Assembly: GCA_015680865.1 (NCBI GenBank)
Contig: JADAKE010000017.1
Location: 1 to 64,000, forward strand
DNA from: Enterococcus lacertideformus
GTDB lineage: Bacteria > Bacillota > Bacilli > Lactobacillales > Enterococcaceae
DNA length: 64,000 bases
Reading direction: 5' to 3'
Positions 53,421 to 61,993 of this stretch are shown one piece after another. The position numbers and the translations under genes were made by a program. Numbering within the stretch: the first letter of the stretch is position 1; every line of letters begins with the position of its first letter. The notes below the pieces were generated by a model that worked only from the letters and a program-made list of their open reading frames with translations, was not told the origin of the DNA and made no database searches.

Positions 53421-54552
53421 GCATTTCCACCTCATTTAATCTTCTAGCAATATCAAAAATGACCGGAACTGTTACAGAGTTTCCGGCCTGCTTATACAAC
53501 TGACTATCTGAATTGACTTGAGATGCCCGATCAAAAGCCCAATCGGGAAAGCCTTGAAGGCGCCAACACTCTCTAGGCGTTAGCTTCCGAATTTGATACT
53601 GATCCGTAACGACTGCTTGTTGGTCTCCCGTTAGTAAAGTATGCACACTTTGTTTTCCCAGACGGCCTCGACGACTTGTGGAATTAGGGAAAGCCAGGTT
53701 CACACTGTCTCCTGGCTTCACCTCTTGATATTCTGTTTTATTTTTTCGAATCATAATCTTCGTTCCACCTTGTTTCGTTGACAAAGTGGGCGCGGTTCCG
53801 GTTACTTCATAAACCCGATTGCCTTGCTCAAAATTGCCCGATAACATACCGGCTACAGAAATCCCACCATTTACCGGTAATGCAATTTTGATTCCTTCAT
53901 CGCCGGTTAAGGTTGGGGAAACCCCATCTGAACCATAGACTTGTCCACCCATTCCACGATTGGAAGGATTGATATTTAACAAGTTTCTGATGTTTTGATC
54001 AGATGTTGGAGACGATCCAATGATAGGAAATACTTGTTCGGTACATGCTTCTCGAGAATGTCCGATAAGGAAGACCCGCTCGCGGCTTTGGGGAACGTAG
54101 GCCTTTGAGTTAAGCACCTGCCATTCCACATCATACCCCAATCCATCCATCGTTCGGAGGATCGTCTCGAACGTAGCCCCTCCTTCGTGATTGAGCAATC
54201 CCCGAACGTTCTCAAGGAATAGAAACTTAGGTTGGAGAAGAGCGGCGAACCGAGAGATTTCAAAGAATAAAGTACCTCGAGTATCGGAAAATCCTTGCCG
54301 CTTTCCCGCAATTGAAAAAGCTTGGCACGGAAATCCCCCGCAAAAGATATCCACTGGTCCGAGGGATTGAACAAACTCATCTGATACACTTGTGATGTCA
54401 TGCATTTCCACCTCTTTCCTTGTATCATGGATTGCCTTATAACTCCGCCGGGCAAATTCATCAATTTCACAAAAGCCGATACATTGGTGGCCCGCTTGTT
54501 CCATACCTAAGCGAAAGCCACCAATCCCGGCAAATAAATCTAAAAATGTCAT
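53410..54552 (-). CDS. C5 DNA cytosine methyltransferase
   Basis: An intact 380-residue enzyme: motif I MTFLDLFAGIGGFRLGM, motif IV DIFCGGFPCQAFS with the catalytic Cys, motif VI FLENVRGLLNHE, motif VIII RERVFLIGH, and motif X KQAGNSVTVPV. It methylates cytosine C5 at an unknown site. No restriction endonuclease gene is next to it, so it is an orphan that may protect the element in new hosts, along with ArdA. It sits between TcpA and the relaxase. The motif GAGGTGGAAATGCATGA occurs both near its start and at its end. Confidence 0.9.
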   Translation of the reverse strand: MTFLDLFAGIGGFRLGMEQAGHQCIGFCEIDEFARRSYKAIHDTRKEVEMHDITSVSDEFVQSLGPVDIFCGGFPCQAFSIAGKRQGFSDTRGTLFFEISRFAALLQPKFLFLENVRGLLNHEGGATFETILRTMDGLGYDVEWQVLNSKAYVPQSRERVFLIGHSREACTEQVFPIIGSSPTSDQNIRNLLNINPSNRGMGGQVYGSDGVSPTLTGDEGIKIALPVNGGISVAGMLSGNFEQGNRVYEVTGTAPTLSTKQGGTKIMIRKNKTEYQEVKPGDSVNLAFPNSTSRRGRLGKQSVHTLLTGDQQAVVTDQYQIRKLTPRECWRLQGFPDWAFDRASQVNSDSQLYKQAGNSVTVPVIFDIARRLNEVEMHDL

Positions 54553-54571
54553 AAATCACCTCAATAAAAAA

Positions 54572-54599
54572 AGCCCAGGATTATTGATATTCCTAGGCT
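54572..54599 (-). terminator. Terminator after tcpA
   Basis: On the minus strand AGCCTAGGA and TCCTGGGCT pair with one mismatch, followed by TTTTTTT. It overlaps the tcpA stop and separates it from the methyltransferase. Confidence 0.75.
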
Positions 54600-55965
54600 A
54601 CATACTATTATTTTCTCTTTCCGTATGAACGTTTAATACAACAATGTTGCTAATTTCCCTTAAGAAATCATGCCCTTTTGGGACAAGTGGCGTATAAAAC
54701 TCACTAATCACACTCCCTCCAGTATCCACATAGCCTCGACCTTTGATGCGTTTCATAAAGAAATTTTTTTCAACCTCACCAAACATCATAGAATAACCCA
54801 GTTCACTCATACGACCCAAAGCTATCCGAAAGTTGAATTGATCGCGAATTCCATCTCCTAAATATTTCGCATCTGGTCTTTGACAGGCTAGAATCAGAAA
54901 GAATCCAGACTGACGACCCAACATCACAATTTGTTTGAGCTTACTCAAAATCACCGCACTTTCTTTAGTTGTTAACATCTCCATGTAAGCCACGTATTCA
55001 TCAAATATTAAAAAGTTGGGCGGAAGTCCAAGAAACGCATAATTCTCTCCTGTTTTGTAGTTGGGCATTTCTTTCATCGCCCTACTACGAGCCATCATGC
55101 GTTCATAAAAATCTTCCACACAAGCAGAAATTTCTTCCTTTTGCGAATAAACATAAGGCATTACTGTACTTAAATCGGCTAGGTCCGCATTTTTGGGATC
55201 GAGAATAAACAGTTCGGCATAAGATTTCAGTATAGCCTCGATGATGGTGAGTAAAAAGTAAGTCTTCCCACCACCTGTACCACCTGCGATTAACATATGT
55301 GGTAAAGAATCATAGGCCCATGCTTGATTCTTCATCAATCGCAAAACCCCATTTTCTGCCACCACTTCTTCTATCCCAATTCGATTGGCAATCATATCGT
55401 ACAGTAATGTGTATTCCACATAGGAATCTTTGAGTTCTTTTTCTACTAGCTCACAATACAGCCCACTTTCTAACTTCTTTTCCAACTTCAAGAGCTGATC
55501 TTGATATTTTCCCAGTGAAATTTGAACGCGAATAGAAAGTAACCCATCCTTCATTCGATAATAGATTTTGGGGAAGTAACTGATACTCTCTTTGGTTCGA
55601 CTACTATTAAGATCTTTGAAAAAACCTTCACTTTGAGTTTGTTTCACTTCATACCAATGGTTTTCTAGAATCATCCGAGCTAGCTTTTGTCGATGCCACA
55701 GACTTCGCCAATGATCCTGAAAAAAGTGTATATAAAGTAACATCATAGCTCCTGAAAAAGCGAGACTTCCTAATAAGCAGATTAACTCTTTCATGGACCA
55801 AACGATTTCAATAGTAGAAAGTGAGAGCTTAGAAATATCAAATTGTCTAAGCTCTTGAAAATAAAAAATACCCATCCAACTGATGAATAAGGCGCTTAGC
55901 CAGCCAAGAACAAAGTGATAGACCAAGTGTTGATCTCCTGCGCGTATGCGATGTCCTTTGTACAT
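54598..55965 (-). CDS. tcpA: FtsK/SpoIIIE-type coupling protein TcpA (Tn916 Orf21)
   Basis: An intact 455-residue protein. Two membrane segments lie at the N-terminus (FVLGWLSALFISWMGIF and LICLLGSLAFSGAMMLL). The ATPase domain has Walker A in LIAGGTGGGKTYFLL, AELFILDPKNADLADL and Walker B NFLIFDEYVAYME, and FLILACQRPDAKYLG. It brings the nicked DNA to the channel. ATG 55965 (MYKGHRIRAG) is chosen, with GGAGGTGG about 13 bases before. Upstream are the Orf22/Orf23 genes, downstream a terminator. Confidence 0.9.
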   Translation of the reverse strand: MYKGHRIRAGDQHLVYHFVLGWLSALFISWMGIFYFQELRQFDISKLSLSTIEIVWSMKELICLLGSLAFSGAMMLLYIHFFQDHWRSLWHRQKLARMILENHWYEVKQTQSEGFFKDLNSSRTKESISYFPKIYYRMKDGLLSIRVQISLGKYQDQLLKLEKKLESGLYCELVEKELKDSYVEYTLLYDMIANRIGIEEVVAENGVLRLMKNQAWAYDSLPHMLIAGGTGGGKTYFLLTIIEAILKSYAELFILDPKNADLADLSTVMPYVYSQKEEISACVEDFYERMMARSRAMKEMPNYKTGENYAFLGLPPNFLIFDEYVAYMEMLTTKESAVILSKLKQIVMLGRQSGFFLILACQRPDAKYLGDGIRDQFNFRIALGRMSELGYSMMFGEVEKNFFMKRIKGRGYVDTGGSVISEFYTPLVPKGHDFLREISNIVVLNVHTERENNSM

Positions 55966-56032
55966 TTTGATGGTTTCCACCTCCAATCGAAAAATCCCAA
56001 TAGAATTTATTGGGTAATTTCAAAAAGTTATG

Positions 56033-56344
56033 CTAGTCATTTACTGCTACGGAAAGTTGTTTCGTTTCAACCAATTGATTTAAAAAGCTTTCAATGGCAT
56101 CCGGCATCTCCACATCGATTTTTTCCAAAACGGATTCTGCCTGCCGACATAAACTTTCATTTACTTCGACAACCATAAAGAAGGAATCTTCTTCACTATC
56201 AGTATTTCCCCATAGTAACCCTTGATTCATAATTAGAAACAGTTTTTCATCATAGGTCAATGCTTTCGTGAGTTGATTTTCGGTTAGTTCTCCTTTTCCA
56301 TATTGATTGAGACAATCTAAAATATGTTCAACATCAATTTCCAT
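56033..56344 (-). CDS. Hypothetical acidic protein between tcpA and the Orf22-type gene
   Basis: 103 residues (MEIDVEHILDCLNQYGKGELT...), acidic, helical, no signal or membrane part. AGGTGAAGAGA precedes ATG 56344, and it starts 9 bases after the Orf22-type gene ends. Similar small genes are seen in this position in Tn916 relatives. The function is not known. Confidence 0.65.
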   Translation of the reverse strand: MEIDVEHILDCLNQYGKGELTENQLTKALTYDEKLFLIMNQGLLWGNTDSEEDSFFMVVEVNESLCRQAESVLEKIDVEMPDAIESFLNQLVETKQLSVAVND

Positions 56345-56353
56345 TCTCTTCAC

Positions 56354-56728
56354 CTATTTCTTTCCTCCATTTTGGTTAGTAGGATTTCCTTGATTTGGTT
56401 GTCGTTTTAAGACTAAATCATCAGCCTTAATGAACCAATTAACGGTGGTTCCTTCTCGGAAAACATAATTGGCGACTGTATCCACGATAGGATTGACCAA
56501 CTCTACCTCTGCATCATAGGCAAACTCGCGTAAGGGTACATTTGCCGGGATACTAACTTGGATCATTCGACCTTGCGCGGAGGATTTCAAGTTATAGGTC
56601 CGCTCTTTTACTTCATTACTAACCGTTCCATCCTCATTTTGTTTCCGTACTTCCCGGCGTAATGCGGAAAAACGTAATTTCCCAAACGTTAGTCCTGAAT
56701 CTACGACAATACCTTCTGTTAATCTCAT
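56354..56728 (-). CDS. YdcP-family protein (Tn916 Orf22)
   Basis: 124 residues. IVVDSGLTFGKLRFSALRREV, then ERTYNLKSSAQGRMIQVSIPA, LREFAYDAEVELVNPIVDTV and a Gln/Asn-rich C-terminus make up the YdcP pattern. YdcP-type proteins are standard in Tn916-like ICEs upstream of TcpA; they have no firm function but are close in operon with the coupling protein. GGAGG is before the start. It looks intact. Confidence 0.85.
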   Translation of the reverse strand: MRLTEGIVVDSGLTFGKLRFSALRREVRKQNEDGTVSNEVKERTYNLKSSAQGRMIQVSIPANVPLREFAYDAEVELVNPIVDTVANYVFREGTTVNWFIKADDLVLKRQPNQGNPTNQNGGKK

Positions 56729-56740
56729 CTTCTTTTCCTC

Positions 56741-57055
56741 CTATGCTTTCACTAAATCATCGACATACAACACGTAGTCGGTAAAACCACGATTCTCAAT
56801 CTCATACCCTTTGGCAACCAAGTGGGGATTCACGGCTTTTAGTGGTTGGTCTTGGTCAAAATCCTTTTCTCCGGCTTCTGCAGCTACTACCACCTCAATA
56901 TCATCGGCCCGTTGCTTACTGGAGTATAGATGATAACTGCGACCAATCACCGTAGTATTCCGACCATACCCTTCCGTTAAAACTTCACCTTCACCGGCAT
57001 AACTTATCTTTCCAAAGGTTTCGGCCATATCTGGCACAACAAATTTCAATTCCAT
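56741..57055 (-). CDS. YdcP-family protein (Tn916 Orf23)
   Basis: 104 residues: MELKFVVPDMAETFGKISYAG, GRSYHLYSSKQRADDIEVVV and NRGFTDYVLYVDDLV are the shorter YdcP form, as in Orf23. It is the first gene of the transfer operon, with AAGAGGAATAG before ATG 57055. A GC-rich hairpin overlapping a possible leader peptide lies just upstream, so attenuation is possible. It looks intact. Confidence 0.85.
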   Translation of the reverse strand: MELKFVVPDMAETFGKISYAGEGEVLTEGYGRNTTVIGRSYHLYSSKQRADDIEVVVAAEAGEKDFDQDQPLKAVNPHLVAKGYEIENRGFTDYVLYVDDLVKA

Positions 57056-57097
57056 ATTCTATTCCTCTTTTCATTGTTAGTTTTGAATACAAAAATA

Positions 57098-57158
57098 GCG
57101 CGACCACGTTTTTAGGGGGCGGTCGCGCACGTTGGTTCTTAGGATTTACTCGTTTCAT
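57098..57158 (-). promoter_or_regulatory. GC-rich hairpin with leader-peptide frame before the transfer operon
   Basis: GCGCGACC and GGTCGCGC (57098-57128) form an 8-bp stem, extended by further pairs; on the minus strand TATTTTTG follows. It can end the adhesin transcript or act as an attenuator. Over it runs a short frame from ATG 57158 (AAGGTGAT upstream) reading MKRVNPKNQRARPPPKN, whose Arg-Pro-Pro-Pro codons lie in the stem. Confidence 0.5.
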
Positions 57159-57167
57159 CTCATCACC

Positions 57168-60100
57168 TTAGTTCCGACGATTCCAAAAATAATAACCCGC
57201 CGTCGCAAAGATTAAGGTAAAGCCAATGAACAGTAACACATTGGAAGTTTTCTCCCCGGTTTGAGGGAATGTCTTCACTGTAGGACTAGATTCTTGAGAG
57301 CCACTTGGAACAGTTGGTGTTTCTGGTTGTTCCGGCGTACTTGGTGTGGTTGGCACTTCTTTGGGCGTTAAGGTTTGGGATTTTTCTTTCAAATCTTCAT
57401 TGTGTTTCCCATTGATATTTCCATCTTTGTCGTAATTGATTTCCGCAAAAGTAAACTTGGTTCCTTCTGGATACTTTCCGGTATCTACTTTTTCCGCAAG
57501 TACGGTTTTGGTGAATTCTTTGTCATTCACTTCATACTCAATTTTGTCAGATTTCCAAATTTCTTTGGTCGTACCATCTGGTAGTAGTGCATACAGAATT
57601 GTTTCGAAAGCTTCTTTCGAGCCATCCAGTACATCCTGAGTAATGGATACATCATCAAACATATCCACCACATCACCATGAGTAAAGGTCTGAGAACCGT
57701 CTTCTAGGTGCGCTTTTGTTTGGATGGAAACATGGCGTTCCACCGTACAATTGACAGTTTGGGCTTGATTATTCAATCTAGCATCCTTCGCTACTGGCTC
57801 ATCGCCTGCTTCAAAGGTTTTTTTATTTTCATACACATAATTGAACAAGACGATGCTTTTATCCAAAACTTGTTCAGCGGTTAATTTATGCAGAATTTCC
57901 CAAGTTCCAGTTTTCTCTTTGTTCGCCAAAGTGGCAGTTGTTTCGGCAATCACCACCGGTTTGGCTTTTTCGTCTTTTTCTTGGGCAGCTTTAGTCGCTT
58001 CCACATCAATGGCTTGCGCTACGACATACCAGTCTTCTTTGATTTCATGAAGATTGTAACTTAGTTTATCGACTACCTCGGTAGAATCAAGAGTCATCAA
58101 TTCTTTGCCTCCGTCTTTCCAAGTCGCAAGAGAAGTTAGGCTATCTTCTTCCTCAGGCAAATCATAGAGCATCAAACGGTTCAAACTAACGGAAAACTCT
58201 TTGTTCGTCAGCTTCTCGTAAGGAACGGTCACCGTTTTAATTGGTTGTTTTTGGCCTTGTTCGGTAATGGTAAAGACATACTCACTTTTGGTGTAATCCT
58301 CTTTATTCTCTTTAAAAGTAGAACGGATTTCTAGTGGTGTAATCTTTTGAAACCCTTCTGGTGCTCCTACTTCTTCAAGTAAATAATCCCCATAAGGAAG
58401 ATTTTCAAACTTGCCGTAGCCATCAAAACCTAATTGCTAGTTATAAGCTGTGGTCGCTTCATCTTCAGCACCTGTAATCTCATTGGTTTCTTCCAATGGC
58501 GACACTTTAAACGTTAAGTCTTTGAACCCAGTTTCGGCAGTTCCCGCAGCTGATCCAGCAAATTTAAAGAAATCAAAGCCAAAGCGAATCACTTGTTCTT
58601 TTGCCACAACATCTCGAGTAATCACGGCACTTTTTTCGTTATCATCCACCTTTTTGATGGATACAGGATACTTCGTTTCATCCAAGGTATATCCATCAGG
58701 TGCTTTGGTTTCTTGCCAGTAATACTCGTTGATGGCTAAGTGTTTAACGGTAGCTTGATTCTTTTCATCTAAAGTCAAAATCACCGTTTCATCAGAAGCT
58801 TTCGTTCCCTTCACTAATTCTGGTTTAAAAACCTCACTCCATTTAACAGCTTTTCCATCTTTAGCAGTATACAAGGTATATTCAGCACCCTCGAAGACTG
58901 CTTTACCCTGTGTTTTATTCCCAGTATCTTTGTCTTCTTTCGTCAAAGTGGTTTCACCAGTAATTTCTTGGTTTTGCACTTTTACGTTACTGGTCTACCG
59001 TTTGATTGGCATACTTCAATTCGACTTTTACTGGTTTGAAAGTATTCACTAAACCATTAGATGCTTTGGTTTCTGTCACATAATAGGTTCCTAATTCCAA
59101 CGCGTTAGCAATCTCTTTTGGTGTTTCCGCATGACCTTTTTCATCCGTGGTCATTTCTTGAACGATTTCACCGGTTGGACTGTCTTTGCGAATGGCAAAC
59201 GTATTCCCAGCTAAGGTGTAATTCTCGTTCCAAAGGTCAGTTCCTGTTTCAATCCCGGTTTTATCCAGAATAATTTGACCTTTTTCTCGCGTATTTTTTG
59301 AAGTCACGGAAATGGTCTCACCTGCCTTGATCGTAGCAGTCATGGGTGTAGTTATCAATCGTATAAGGCGCCGGCACTGATTTTTCAGTAATGGTTACTT
59401 TTGTGCCGTGAGGAATCCCATCTAAGGTAGCAATTCCTTCTTTATCGGTAGTTACATCTTTTGCAGGCAAAGTTTTTCCAAAGTATAAATAGAAAAAGGT
59501 TCCTGGTACAATAGCACCCGATTCTTTATCAACTTTTTTAATCTTTAAAGAACCCTCAGTTTCCACATAAATTTTGATTGTGTAGGTATTCGGCTTATCG
59601 ATTACCCCGGCCATCAAGGTCTGTTGACCAGCCATCTTATAGGCGACCGGTGTTCCAGTTCCAGCAGATTTCTTAAGCGTCAACACACCACTTTCTTTTG
59701 AATTGGCATTAGGTGTGATTACTAATTGATTGCCGTTCACACGATAATCAATATTTGCAGTATTTTCCACAACTTCATCGAACTCTGACAAGTTCAAATT
59801 ATTCGTATCCATTACAGTAGTCGATTGACCTAACACAGTTTTAGCCGTGCTATTATGGAAGCTTGGTTTCTTCTGATAGTCCGCGATTGCTTGATCGATT
59901 TTTGCTTCAATGGCTGCGATATTTACGGCACTGCCATCTGGATGCTTCATAGAGTGAAGAGTGTATCCATTAACTTCTTGCCAGATCATCTTTTGAGCAA
60001 CCATTTGTGCATCAATGTTTGTACCGGCTTTTTTCCATAACACTGAAACTAGTTTGGCTTTCTCCGACATATCAGGCAATGGGTTTTTCTCATATCCAGG

Positions 60101-60386
60101 AGTGAACTCATTGTAGATTGGGACACCTGGTTCAATACAGAAAATATCTTGTTTCTCCCCATTATAGATAGCATAGTGAGGAACAGTTCTCGGATAATGT
60201 TCGACCATCGCTGAACGTGCCTTCGACCGCATATAAGTGTGACATATCGCAGTGCACAGTCACCGTTTGTGGATGAGTAATTTCATCGGCAAAGGCAATC
60301 GTAGGACCAATCGCTCCCCCAATTGTTTGACCTAATAGAGCCAAAGTCGCAAACAATCGCCAATTTTTAAATCTTGGCTTTTTCAT
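57168..60386 (-). pseudogene. LPxTG-type surface adhesin with thioester and Cna-B domains; three frameshifts and a stop
   Basis: Read through the lesions this is about 1070 residues. A signal peptide (RLFATLALLGQTIGGAIG) comes first. A thioester domain has the Cys in DIFCIEPG and the Gln in VAQKMIWQEV; it could bind host amines covalently. Several Cna-B repeats follow (SLKIKKVDKESGAI, IILDKTGIETG, TTLTKEDKDTG), then FPQTG, a membrane segment and a basic tail. Frame is lost at 60162-60232, at 59318-59358 and at 58979-58987, and there is an in-frame TAG at 58437-58439. ICEs of this type often carry such adhesins. A related relic lies at 33038-33690. Confidence 0.85.
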
Positions 60387-60423
60387 AAAATAAAATCTCC
60401 TTTCGTTTTTGGGTAATAGAAAA

Positions 60424-60453
60424 AGACGTTCAAATTTGTAGTTTTGAACGTCT
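60424..60453 (-). terminator. Terminator after the 60468 gene
   Basis: On the minus strand AGACGTTCAAA and TTTGAACGTCT form a perfect 11-bp stem, followed by TTTTTC. It separates the DNA-binding gene from the adhesin. Confidence 0.85.
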
Positions 60454-60467
60454 AATCTATCGTATTA

Positions 60468-61130
60468 CTATTTAGTTTTCTTTGTTTGAGATAAGTTACT
60501 TCTTTGTTTATAGATTTTGATTCTTCGATAATCAAATCCTATTTCAGCCATCAATTCCTCCCAATTTTTATTTGTTCTTTTCATAATTGTATCAACTGAC
60601 GGAAGTTTCGAGGATTGGACAAGTTTTCGAAATTTCGTCATTGACAAATCATCCTGTAATTTTAGTCGGATTATTTCATTTCTTAGTTCAAGCATCAGTT
60701 CAAACTCAGTAAGTGAAGGTTCCTCTATTTTCTTTCTGAACAGAGGTTTTACATCTCCAAGCCTCTTTTTCAATGTACTTAATGAAGGAACATCTTTTCC
60801 CAACGATTTTTGTTCATACTTACGCTGAGAAGTTATTTTCTCAACCACAATAAAGGACTCTACTATTTCCAATAAATTTTTTTCTGATATTTTTGACCAT
60901 TTCCCATATTCTGTATTCTCCAGACCAATACTAACTAATAAATTTTCCCATGATCCATATTTTTGATTAATAAACCACACACTTGGTGCAGAATTTGGAT
61001 TCTCTGATAATTTTTTCTGGTACTGACGACTAGATTTTATTCCGTGTTTTTCGATGAATTGATTAATTAACAAAATTAGCTTGAGGTCACTCAAATTTTT
61101 CCATACGATTCGTCCATCATCTTGCTTCAC
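60468..61130 (-). CDS. Protein with HNR-like repeats at the rplS-proximal ICE end
   Basis: 220 residues with three similar units: NSAPSVWFINQKYGSWENLLVSIGL, VPSLSTLKKRLGDVKPL and LPSVDTIMKRTNKNWEELMAEIGF. The PS-x-T-x-K-x-G-W-L-x-x-G pattern resembles the DNA-binding homing-endonuclease-associated repeat. No nuclease motif is seen. It is the last gene before the right attachment repeat and has its own terminator. A DNA-binding role at the ICE end is an inference. It is intact, unlike its neighbour. Confidence 0.6.
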   Translation of the reverse strand: MKQDDGRIVWKNLSDLKLILLINQFIEKHGIKSSRQYQKKLSENPNSAPSVWFINQKYGSWENLLVSIGLENTEYGKWSKISEKNLLEIVESFIVVEKITSQRKYEQKSLGKDVPSLSTLKKRLGDVKPLFRKKIEEPSLTEFELMLELRNEIIRLKLQDDLSMTKFRKLVQSSKLPSVDTIMKRTNKNWEELMAEIGFDYRRIKIYKQRSNLSQTKKTK

Positions 61131-61437
61131 GCTAAAAGCTCCTAAGAATTATTTAGATAGAAACCTATCACATCAACTTTTTAGTAGCAAAGTACATGTT
61201 TTGTCTTTTTTGAAAAAAGTCAACCTTTTTAGTAACTCGGGTTCAAAAGTTGCTAAATTCGGTAAATGTTTTGGTATTTTTCGTATTAAATTTGCAGTCA
61301 GGCTGACTACTAAATTTTGCCCTATTTTGACGACACTGATAGTCACTATCGGACAATCTAGGACATTTTAGGGGAATATGAGTGAAAAATGGTCCAAAAC
61401 AGCCAAAAATGGCATAAAATTGTGATAGAGAAAAAAG
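61131..61437. other. Noncoding right end of the ICE
   Basis: 307 bases with no gene. It holds repeated short words (AAAAATGG twice at about 61385-61412, TTTTTAGTA twice at 61180-61225) and a 13-base palindrome GATAGTCACTATC at 61338-61350. Such repeats could be arm-type integrase sites, which in Tn916 relatives lie inside the element ends. This is not proven. Confidence 0.4.
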
Positions 61438-61465
61438 AAAAAGCCCTTGATATACAAGGACTTTT
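61438..61465 (-). terminator. rplS terminator, carried within the attachment repeat
   Basis: On the minus strand AAAAGTCCTTG, a 5-base loop and CAAGGGCTTTTT form a stem with one G-T pair and a T run. The same hairpin is duplicated at 33709-33736. Confidence 0.85.
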
Positions 61466-61523
61466 CACAAATTTCAGATTCCCAAGGAAGTTTTCCGTGT
61501 TTATCTTCTAATTTCTTTGATAC
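61438..61523. repeat. Right attachment repeat, overlapping the 3' end of rplS
   Basis: Matches 33709-33794 over 86 bases with two mismatches (one in the noncoding part, one synonymous in the last rplS codons). It includes the last codons of rplS and its terminator, so integration does not damage the gene. Confidence 0.9.
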
Positions 61524-61848
61524 GAGCTGCTTTCCCGTGTAATGCACGTAAATAGTACAATTTTGCACGACGTACTTTACCGTAACGAACAACTTCGATT
61601 TTAGCAACACGTGGTGTGTGCAATGGGAAGGTACGTTCAACACCTACACCATTTGATACTTTACGAACTGTATAAGTTTCGCTGATACCAGCTCCACGGC
61701 GTTTGATAACAACACCTTCAAATAACTGGATACGTTCGCGAGTTCCTTCGACAACTTTCGCATGAACGCGAACAGTGTCCCCAGGACGAAAAGCTGGGAT
61801 GTCAGTGCGTAGTTGTTCTTTTGTTAACTCTTCGATTAATGGATTCAT
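61501..61848 (-). CDS. rplS: 50S ribosomal protein L19
   Basis: An intact 115-residue L19: [20 protein letters not shown], then [32 protein letters not shown] and the basic end [13 protein letters not shown]19 lies at the interface of the two ribosomal subunits. The last codons fall inside the ICE attachment repeat; the protein end is unchanged by the insertion. It follows rimM-trmD as in other Firmicutes. AGGAGAAAAGAG precedes the start. Confidence 0.97.
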   Translation of the reverse strand: MNPLIEELTKEQLRTDIPAFRPGDTVRVHAKVVEGTRERIQLFEGVVIKRRGAGISETYTVRKVSNGVGVERTFPLHTPRVAKIEVVRYGKVRRAKLYYLRALHGKAARIKEIRR

Positions 61849-61993
61849 TCTCTTTTCTCCTTATTCCAAACATTCTTATGAGTTTTTCCTCACAGTGGAA
61901 CATCGTAATAGTTAAGTGCTTTTACACTCACCATGAAATACTATCACACTATCAATTTATTGTAAAGAGTCATTTTAATATTTCTTTTTACAT

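Larger units (their letters stand above)
33709..61523. mobile_element. Tn916-type integrative and conjugative element in the 3' end of rplS
   Basis: Bounded by 86-bp direct repeats derived from rplS. Gene order from the left is tyrosine integrase, excisionase, Tn916 Orf8/Orf7-type regulators, redox cargo, then Orf13 to Orf17, ArdA, TcpD, a DUF3789 gene, MobT relaxase, oriT, methyltransferase, Orf21 (TcpA), Orf22 and Orf23, an adhesin and a DNA-binding protein. The backbone order is that of Tn916 without tetM. Integrase, Orf7-type regulator, Orf13, Orf14, Orf15 (its end) and TcpE all carry in-frame stops, so autonomous transfer is unlikely. VirB4, relaxase, TcpA and ArdA are intact. Confidence 0.85.

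Noticed and set aside
53976..54470. 164-codon frame inside the methyltransferase
   Set aside because: It is a different-frame shadow of a gene with all methyltransferase motifs in the main frame.
33709..61523. tetM or other antibiotic-resistance cargo expected in a Tn916 relative
   Set aside because: No ribosomal protection gene or other known resistance gene is present; redox genes occupy the cargo region, which lies between the regulators and orf13.
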